Shown piece by piece: positions 1 through 4,776 of a stretch of 15,017 nucleotides of DNA. The stretch spans positions 1 through 15,017 of the forward strand of contig USAY01000039.1 in NCBI GenBank assembly GCA_900552755.1, given 5' to 3'. The notes beneath the pieces were generated by a model, which saw only the letters and a program-made list of their open reading frames with translations, did not search any database and was not told where the DNA came from. The stretch's first letter is position 1. Each line of letters begins with the position of its first letter. The translations under genes were made by a program, and so were the position numbers. This stretch comes from an uncultured Collinsella sp. (GTDB lineage: Bacteria > Actinomycetota > Coriobacteriia > Coriobacteriales > Coriobacteriaceae).

Positions 1-38
1 CGCACGAGCCGAAGGCCACTTAATGTGGCCTTCGTGCG
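1..38 (+). promoter_or_regulatory. Hairpin in the leuS leader at the window edge (possible T-box leader end)
   Basis: Bases 1-6 pair with 33-38 and bases 12-19 pair with 25-32, giving a 14-bp stem with a five-base bulge (7-11) and a five-base loop (20-24). No T-run follows, so it is not a classical intrinsic terminator. It lies about 70 bases before the leuS start and no promoter is visible in between, so it is probably transcribed as part of the leuS leader. Aminoacyl-tRNA synthetase genes in Gram-positive lineages often carry T-box leaders ending in such a stem, but the diagnostic T-box sequence would lie left of the window and cannot be seen. It could instead be the 3' hairpin of an upstream gene. 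Confidence 0.4.
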
Positions 39-94
39 AGCAGGACTGTCCGCAGCAGCGAGCAAAGCCTAGCCGACCGACCCCAGCTAAGATT

Positions 95-101
95 AAAGGA
101 G
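95..101 (+). promoter_or_regulatory. leuS ribosome binding site (AAAGGAG)
   Basis: AAAGGAG lies five bases before the ATG at 107. It selects this start over an in-frame ATG at 23, which has no Shine-Dalgarno sequence and would force translation through the hairpin. Confidence 0.85.
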
Positions 102-106
102 CTGAT

Positions 107-2683
107 ATGTGCGATTGCACAGATCATAAGGACGAAATTCCTGCCTACGACGCGCAGGCCATTGAGTCCAGGTGGATGAAGGCCTGGGAGGACTCCAACC
201 TCTTTGCCGTCGACACCGACGACAGCAAGCCCAAGAAGTACGTGCTCGAGATGTTCCCGTATCCGTCGGGCGACCTGCACATGGGCCACGCGCGCAACTA
301 TACCATCGGCGATGCCATGGCCCGTCAGGCCCGCATGCGCGGCTACGACGTGCTGCATCCCATCGGCTTTGACGCCTTTGGCCTGCCTGCCGAGAACGCC
401 GCCATCAAGCACAACACGCAGGCTGCCGCCTGGACGTATAAGAACATGGACCAGGCGCTCGCCACGATGAAGCGCATGGGCTTCTCCTACGATCTGGATC
501 GCATGGTCAAGACCTGCAGCCCCGACTACTACCGCTGGGGTCAGTGGATCTTTGAGAAGATGTGGGAAAAGGGCCTGGTCTATCGCAAGAAGAACCCGGT
601 TAACTGGTGCCCCACCTGCAAGACCGTTCTGGCCAACGAGCAGGTTACCGAGGGTAAGTGCTGGCGCTGCGGCACCGAGCCCGAGAAGCGCGACCTTGAG
701 CAGTGGTACTACAAGATTACCGAGTACTCTCAGGAGCTGCTCGACGACCTGGAGAAGCTCCCCGGCTGGCCCGAGCGCGTCAAGCAGATGCAGGCCAACT
801 GGATCGGTCGCTCCGAGGGTGCCGAGGTCGACTTTACCCTGTGCGACCAAGATGGCGAGCCCATCGAGGGCGACGAGGGCAAGATCACCGTCTTCACCAC
901 GCGTGCCGATACCCTTTTTGGCGTCTCCTTCTTTGTCCTGGCTCCCGAGTACGCCGGCCTGCACGAGCTCGTCGAGGGCACGGAGTACGAGGAGGCCGTC
1001 ACCAAGATCGTCGAGGACTCCAAGCATATTTCTGCCGTCGAGCGTGCCCAGGGCACCCTCGAGAAGCACGGTGCCTTCACGGGCCGCTATGTGGTAAACC
1101 CCGTCAACGGCGAGAAGGTCCCCGTGTGGGTTGCCGATTATGTCGTTGCCGACTACGGTACCGGTGCCGTCATGGCCGTTCCCTGTGGCGACCAGCGCGA
1201 CTTTGAGTTTGCCCGTAAGTACGACCTGCCGATCGTGCCGATCATCCTGGACGATGAGGATCGCGCTGCCGTCGAGGCCAGCGGCGAGACCATCGATACC
1301 TTCCATGCCGAGACCGTCGACTGGGATTGCGCCCACGCTGCCGAGGGCACGCTCGTCCAGTCCGGCAAGTACACCGGAATGCGCGGCGGCAAGCACTCCG
1401 AGGGCGAGGCTGCGATCGTGGCCGACCTCGAGGCCATGGGCTGTGGTCGTCGCAAGGTCGAGTTCCGTCTGCGCGACTGGCTCATTTCCCGTCAGCGCTA
1501 TTGGGGCAACCCCATCCCGGCCATCCACTGCGAGCACTGCGGCATCGTGCCCGTGCCCGAGGATCAGCTGCCGGTGACGCTGCCCGAGAACCTGGACCTG
1601 GGCGCTGGCGAAACCCTTGCCGAGTGCAAGGAGTTCTACGAGACCACCTGCCCGGTCTGCGGCCGCCCGGCCAAGCGCGAGACCGATACCATGGACACCT
1701 TTACCTGCTCCAGCTGGTATTACCTGCGCTATACCGATCCGCACAACACCGAGCTGCCCTTCTCCCGCGAGGCAGCCGACCGTTGGATGCCCGTCGATAA
1801 CTACATCGGTGGCATCGAGCACGCCATTCTGCACCTGCTCTACAGCCGCTTCTTTACCAAGGCGCTGCGCGACCTGGGTCTGCTGAGTGTTGACGAGCCC
1901 TTCACCAACCTGCTGTGCCAGGGCATGGTCAAGGACGAGAACGGCGACACCATGTCCAAGTCCAAAGGCAACGTCGTGCCCCCGAGCTCGGTTATCGAGC
2001 CCTACGGCGCCGACACCATGCGTCTGGCGATCCTGTTTATCGCCCCGCCCGAGAAGGACTTCGACTGGGATCCCAAGGCCGTCGAGGGCGCCAACCGCTT
2101 TATCAAGCGCGCCTGGCGTATCGTGTGGCAGCTCGTCCAGTCGGGTGACGCCAACGTGGCCTTCGACAAGTCCGTGCTCGGCGAGACCGCGATGAAGCTC
2201 TACCGTGAGCGTCACCGCACCATCGCCAAGTGCACCGAGGACTTCGATCGCGGCCAGTTCAACACCGCGATCTCGGCCGTCATGGAGCTCGTCAACGCGG
2301 CGAGCGCCTACCTCAACGCCACCGAGGGTGCTGACCGCGACAAGGCCCTGTGCTACGGCGTGGCCAAGGACATCGTGAGCGTCCTGGCGCCCATCTGCCC
2401 GTTCTGGGCCGACGAGCTGTGGCACGAGGCGCTCGGCTGCGAGGGCAACGCTTACACCGCCGCCTGGCCCGAGTTCGACCTGGCCGAGTCCATCGAGGAC
2501 ACGGTGCAGATCGTCGTCCAGGTACTCGGCAAGGTCCGTGGCCGCATCGACGTGGCCCGCGATGCCTCCAACGAGGAAATGCAGGCTGCTGCCGAGACCG
2601 CCGTCGCCAAGTGGCTCGACGGCAAGACGGTCGTCAAGGCCATCTGCGTGCCCGGCAAGCTGGTCAACCTGGTGGTCAAGTAA
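107..2683 (+). CDS. leuS: Leucyl-tRNA synthetase (LeuRS, class I)
   Basis: Charges tRNA-Leu with leucine in the cytoplasm and edits misacylated products. The protein is 858 aa, close to E. coli LeuRS (860). Visible features in order: HIGH-type motif HMGH at residues 58-61; a four-cysteine zinc site C168/C171/C185/C188; the CP1 editing domain with the threonine-rich TTRADT (264-269, T269 matching E. coli T252) and DQRD (362-365); a second cysteine set C475/C478 and C515/C518; KMSKS-type TMSKS at 615-619; then the anticodon-binding region and the LeuRS C-terminal domain. The residue before DQRD is Gly (PCG-DQRD), where E. coli has His (PGH-DQRD). The start at 107 is set by AAAGGAG; an ATG 28 codons upstream has no ribosome binding site. 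The N-terminus begins MCDCTDH, a slightly odd Cys-rich tip. Codons are strongly C-ending, as expected for high expression. It appears monocistronic. Confidence 0.98.
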   Translation: MCDCTDHKDEIPAYDAQAIESRWMKAWEDSNLFAVDTDDSKPKKYVLEMFPYPSGDLHMGHARNYTIGDAMARQARMRGYDVLHPIGFDAFGLPAENAAIKHNTQAAAWTYKNMDQALATMKRMGFSYDLDRMVKTCSPDYYRWGQWIFEKMWEKGLVYRKKNPVNWCPTCKTVLANEQVTEGKCWRCGTEPEKRDLEQWYYKITEYSQELLDDLEKLPGWPERVKQMQANWIGRSEGAEVDFTLCDQDGEPIEGDEGKITVFTTRADTLFGVSFFVLAPEYAGLHELVEGTEYEEAVTKIVEDSKHISAVERAQGTLEKHGAFTGRYVVNPVNGEKVPVWVADYVVADYGTGAVMAVPCGDQRDFEFARKYDLPIVPIILDDEDRAAVEASGETIDTFHAETVDWDCAHAAEGTLVQSGKYTGMRGGKHSEGEAAIVADLEAMGCGRRKVEFRLRDWLISRQRYWGNPIPAIHCEHCGIVPVPEDQLPVTLPENLDLGAGETLAECKEFYETTCPVCGRPAKRETDTMDTFTCSSWYYLRYTDPHNTELPFSREAADRWMPVDNYIGGIEHAILHLLYSRFFTKALRDLGLLSVDEPFTNLLCQGMVKDENGDTMSKSKGNVVPPSSVIEPYGADTMRLAILFIAPPEKDFDWDPKAVEGANRFIKRAWRIVWQLVQSGDANVAFDKSVLGETAMKLYRERHRTIAKCTEDFDRGQFNTAISAVMELVNAASAYLNATEGADRDKALCYGVAKDIVSVLAPICPFWADELWHEALGCEGNAYTAAWPEFDLAESIEDTVQIVVQVLGKVRGRIDVARDASNEEMQAAAETAVAKWLDGKTVVKAICVPGKLVNLVVK

Positions 2684-2712
2684 GCATTGCGCGCTTAACT
2701 GACGCATAAAAG

Positions 2713-2748
2713 ACGAGGGGCGATCCGATTGGGTCGTCCCTCGTTTTT
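2713..2748 (+). terminator. Intrinsic terminator of leuS
   Basis: A 14-bp stem (2713-2726 with 2731-2744, two G-U pairs) with a GATT loop runs into a T-tract at 2744-2748. It starts 30 bases after the leuS stop and separates leuS from the rimP operon. Confidence 0.93.
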
Positions 2749-2830
2749 CATGTACCTGCCCTGATGTCTGCGGTCAATTGTCCTATTCTTGTGGAGAAGC
2801 TGTGCGCACGCTGACCTGCAGATTCGTACT

Positions 2831-2874
2831 GTGCTTGCACGTTTCCGCAGCTATTGGTATAGTTTGCTTGCAAA
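2831..2874 (+). repeat. Two dyads sharing the core TGCTTGCA, flanking the rimP promoter
   Basis: GTGC-TT-GCAC (2831-2840) overlaps the -35 element, and TTTGC-TT-GCAAA (2863-2874) covers the end of the -10 and the expected transcription start. Both share the core TGCTTGCA, and their centres are 33 bp apart, about three helical turns. The arrangement looks like a pair of operator sites for a dimeric repressor, but the function is inferred and could be chance. Confidence 0.4.
2835..2863 (+). promoter_or_regulatory. Promoter of the rimP-nusA-infB operon
   Basis: A -35 element TTGCAC (2835-2840) and a -10 element TATAGT (2858-2863, five of six matches to TATAAT) are separated by exactly 17 bases. 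Transcription would begin near 2870, about 70 bases before rimP. This is the best promoter match I see in the window and fits a housekeeping sigma factor such as the one encoded downstream. Confidence 0.75.
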
Positions 2875-2888
2875 TGAAGTTGTAATTG

Positions 2889-2921
2889 AAAGAAGTGGGG
2901 TTTCGGCCCCGCTTCTTTTTT
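2889..2921 (+). terminator. Intrinsic terminator or attenuator in the rimP leader
   Basis: Bases 2889-2900 pair with 2907-2918 (one T-G pair) around a TTTCGG loop, with six T residues at 2916-2921. It lies only about 20 bases after the predicted transcription start and 20 bases before the rimP ATG, so RNA polymerase must read through it to express the operon. In Bacillus subtilis the corresponding operon is known to be controlled by NusA-dependent termination in its leader; a similar role here is an inference from position and shape. Otherwise it would release a small RNA of about 50 bases. Confidence 0.8.
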
Positions 2922-2929
2922 GTATGGAT

Positions 2930-2934
2930 GGAGG
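2930..2934 (+). promoter_or_regulatory. rimP ribosome binding site (GGAGG)
   Basis: GGAGG lies seven bases before the ATG at 2942. It excludes the in-frame ATG at 2924, which sits just after the terminator T-run and lacks a Shine-Dalgarno sequence. Confidence 0.85.
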
Positions 2935-2941
2935 TGCCGCA

Positions 2942-3436
2942 ATGGTCAAGACCAAGACCGAGCAGGCGATCATCGACGCGCTCGAGGCCGTCGCTCCCCA
3001 GCACGATGTCGACATCGTCGACGTCGAGCTCGTGGGTGCCACCAAGGCCCCCTGCGTGCGCGTGCGTATCGAGGGTGCCGAGGGTCAGAGCCTGTCGCTC
3101 AACGACGTCACGGCCAACACCAAATGGGTCGGCGATGTGATTGAGGAGCTCGACCCCATCTCTTCGAGTTATACGCTCGAGGTGTCGAGCCCGGGCATGG
3201 CGCGCCCGCTACGCCGCCCGTGCGACTTTGCCCGCTTTGTGGGCGAGAACTGCGAGCTCACCTCCACCGCCACCGAGGGTCGTCGCAAGTACGCCGGCAA
3301 GATTGCCGCCGCCACCGAGACGAACGTGACCCTTGAGCTCGAGGGCGGCGAGTCCGTTACCCTCGATTTCTCTGATGTTAAAAAGTGCAAGTTGAAGCCC
3401 ACCTACGACTTCAAGCCCGCGAAGGAAGGAAAGTAA
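2942..3436 (+). CDS. rimP: Ribosome maturation factor RimP
   Basis: RimP assists late assembly of the 30S ribosomal subunit. The protein is 164 aa (E. coli RimP is about 150). The N-terminal domain carries the family pattern DIVDVELVG and a stretch ending in YTLEVSSPG followed by RPL, a hallmark of the family. The C-terminal part (roughly residues 95-155) is the beta-rich SH3-like domain with GKI and VTLDFSDVKKCKL. It is the first gene after the operon promoter, and its stop is followed one base later by the nusA ATG, so the two are probably translationally coupled. Assignment rests on motifs plus the standard rimP-nusA order. Confidence 0.96.
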   Translation: MVKTKTEQAIIDALEAVAPQHDVDIVDVELVGATKAPCVRVRIEGAEGQSLSLNDVTANTKWVGDVIEELDPISSSYTLEVSSPGMARPLRRPCDFARFVGENCELTSTATEGRRKYAGKIAAATETNVTLELEGGESVTLDFSDVKKCKLKPTYDFKPAKEGK

Positions 3437-3437
3437 G

Positions 3438-4685
3438 ATGGCAGCATCCGACATGATGTCCGCCCTGATGGAGCTTTGCCAGGAGAAGCACATCGACCAG
3501 CTCTACCTGATCGACCGCCTGGAGCAGTCGCTCGCCAAGAGCTATGCCGAGATCCTGCATCTTGAGTGGGGCGCCAAGGTGACCATCGACCGCACCACCG
3601 GCAAGATCTACGTCTACCGCCTGGAGCCGATCGACGATTCCATGGACGAGGAGGGCAACTTCACCGAGTTCGAGGAGATCGACGTCACTCCCAAGAACAC
3701 GAGCCGCATCGCTGCCCAGCACGCCAAGGCCGAGATTAACGCCATCGTGCGTAACTCCGCCCGCGAGCAGATCTACGAGGAGTTCTCCGGCCGCATCGGT
3801 GACCTCATCAGCGGTACCGTGCTGCAGTCCACACCCGACTTCACGATTGTCAAGATTCGCGAGGGCGTCGAGGCCGAGCTGCCGCACTTCGACCAGCGCC
3901 GTTACGAGAACGAGCGCAACGAGCGTCCGATGGGCGAGCGCTACCTGCACAACCAGCACATCAAGGCCGTGATCATCGACGTTCGCGACCCCAACTCCAA
4001 CCTGCAGCCGGTTCGTGGCGAGCACAGCCGTCCGCCGATTGTCATCTCCCGTACCCACCCCGAGCTCATGCGTCGGCTGTTTGAGCAGGAGGTGCCCGAG
4101 ATCTATGAGGGCACCGTCCAGATCAAGTCGATCGCCCGCGAGCCCGGCCAGCGCTCCAAGGTCGCCGTCCACTCGCTCGACGACCGTCTGGATCCCGTGG
4201 GCGCCTGCGTCGGCCCCAAGGGCAGCCGTGTTCGCGCTGTCGTGGGCGAGCTCCGTGGCGAGCGCGTCGACGTCATCCTGTGGGATGCCGATCCGGCCGT
4301 CTACGTCGCCAACGCCCTGTCGCCTGCCAAGGTCACCCGCGTCCTTATCGACGAGGAGAAGGCCTACGCCGGCGTCATCGTGCCCGATGACCAGCTGTCC
4401 CTCGCCATCGGCAAGGAGGGCCAGAATGCCCGCCTCGCCGCGCGCCTGACCGGCTGGCACATCGACATTAAGTCCGAGACCCTTGCCGCCGACATCCTCA
4501 AGAATGTTCCCGTTCACGAGGAGCCCGCCGCCGACCTGATCGGTGACGAGGAGGACGAGGACGTCCGTCGCTGCGAGTTCGTGTCCGAGGACGGCATCCA
4601 GTGCCGCAACCAGGCCCGTCCCGGCTCCCGTTTCTGCGGTGTCCACGATACCGACGCCTTCGATGATGCGGAGGACCTGATCTAG
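3438..4685 (+). CDS. nusA: Transcription termination/antitermination factor NusA with a Cys3-His C-terminal tail
   Basis: NusA binds RNA polymerase and nascent RNA and modulates pausing, termination and antitermination. The protein is 415 aa, longer than B. subtilis NusA (about 370) and shorter than E. coli NusA (495). Domain order: N-terminal polymerase-binding domain (1 to about 115), S1 domain from about G121, KH1 with GPKGSRV (from 259) and KH2 with AIGKEGQNARLA (from 323). The segment after the S1 fold reads DVRDPNSNLQPVRGEHSRPP, longer than the usual short loop before the conserved ISRTHP. After KH2 there is an acidic linker and a cysteine-rich tail with C379, C389, C400 and H403, ending in an acidic C-terminus; the E. 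coli acidic repeats are absent. The ribosome binding site AAGGA (3426-3430) lies inside the end of rimP, seven bases before the ATG. No ylxR follows. Confidence 0.97.
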   Translation: MAASDMMSALMELCQEKHIDQLYLIDRLEQSLAKSYAEILHLEWGAKVTIDRTTGKIYVYRLEPIDDSMDEEGNFTEFEEIDVTPKNTSRIAAQHAKAEINAIVRNSAREQIYEEFSGRIGDLISGTVLQSTPDFTIVKIREGVEAELPHFDQRRYENERNERPMGERYLHNQHIKAVIIDVRDPNSNLQPVRGEHSRPPIVISRTHPELMRRLFEQEVPEIYEGTVQIKSIAREPGQRSKVAVHSLDDRLDPVGACVGPKGSRVRAVVGELRGERVDVILWDADPAVYVANALSPAKVTRVLIDEEKAYAGVIVPDDQLSLAIGKEGQNARLAARLTGWHIDIKSETLAADILKNVPVHEEPAADLIGDEEDEDVRRCEFVSEDGIQCRNQARPGSRFCGVHDTDAFDDAEDLI

Positions 4686-4776
4686 CGCGCGGTCGCGCCG
4701 GGCGGGTCCTGGCGCGTCTCCCACGCTCGTTCAGTCTCTAGGCACCCAAGGTGCCAGAAAGGGTAGGTGAAGTCAT
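4686..4776 (+). promoter_or_regulatory. nusA-infB spacer with stem-loops before the infB ribosome binding site
   Basis: This 91-base spacer is the longest gap inside the rimP-to-dnaG block. It holds a possible 6-bp stem CGCGCC/GGCGCG (4694-4699 with 4711-4716) and a perfect 6-bp stem GGCACC-CAA-GGTGCC (4741-4755), but no T-run, so no terminator. The infB Shine-Dalgarno AGGTGA (4765-4770) lies six bases before the ATG and nine bases after the second stem. I see no open reading frame or convincing promoter. The stems could mark an RNA processing site or a translation-control element; the role is unknown. Confidence 0.45.

Noticed and set aside
23..106. Upstream in-frame start for leuS at 23
   Set aside because: No ribosome binding site, lies within the leader hairpin, and the added residues do not resemble a LeuRS N-terminus; ATG 107 has AAAGGAG at ideal spacing.
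20..2707. 895-codon open frame on the minus strand opposite leuS
   Set aside because: It is codon-aligned with leuS, so its stops require TTA, CTA or TCA in the sense gene, which are nearly absent from these C/G-ending codons. The product is a biased Leu/Gly/Val/Asp/His sequence with no recognisable domain.
2789..2941. Longer rimP open frame starting at 2789
   Set aside because: It would start upstream of the promoter -10 and run through the leader terminator; ATG 2942 has GGAGG seven bases upstream.
4572..4646. NusA Cys-rich tail as a fused YlxR domain
   Set aside because: YlxR has a different pattern (RKC near the start, no GSxFCxxH ending) and is about 90 residues long; the tail is too short and the spacing does not match.
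3411..4724. 437-codon minus-strand open frame opposite nusA
   Set aside because: Same codon-aligned shadow effect; low-complexity product and no ribosome binding site or promoter identified.
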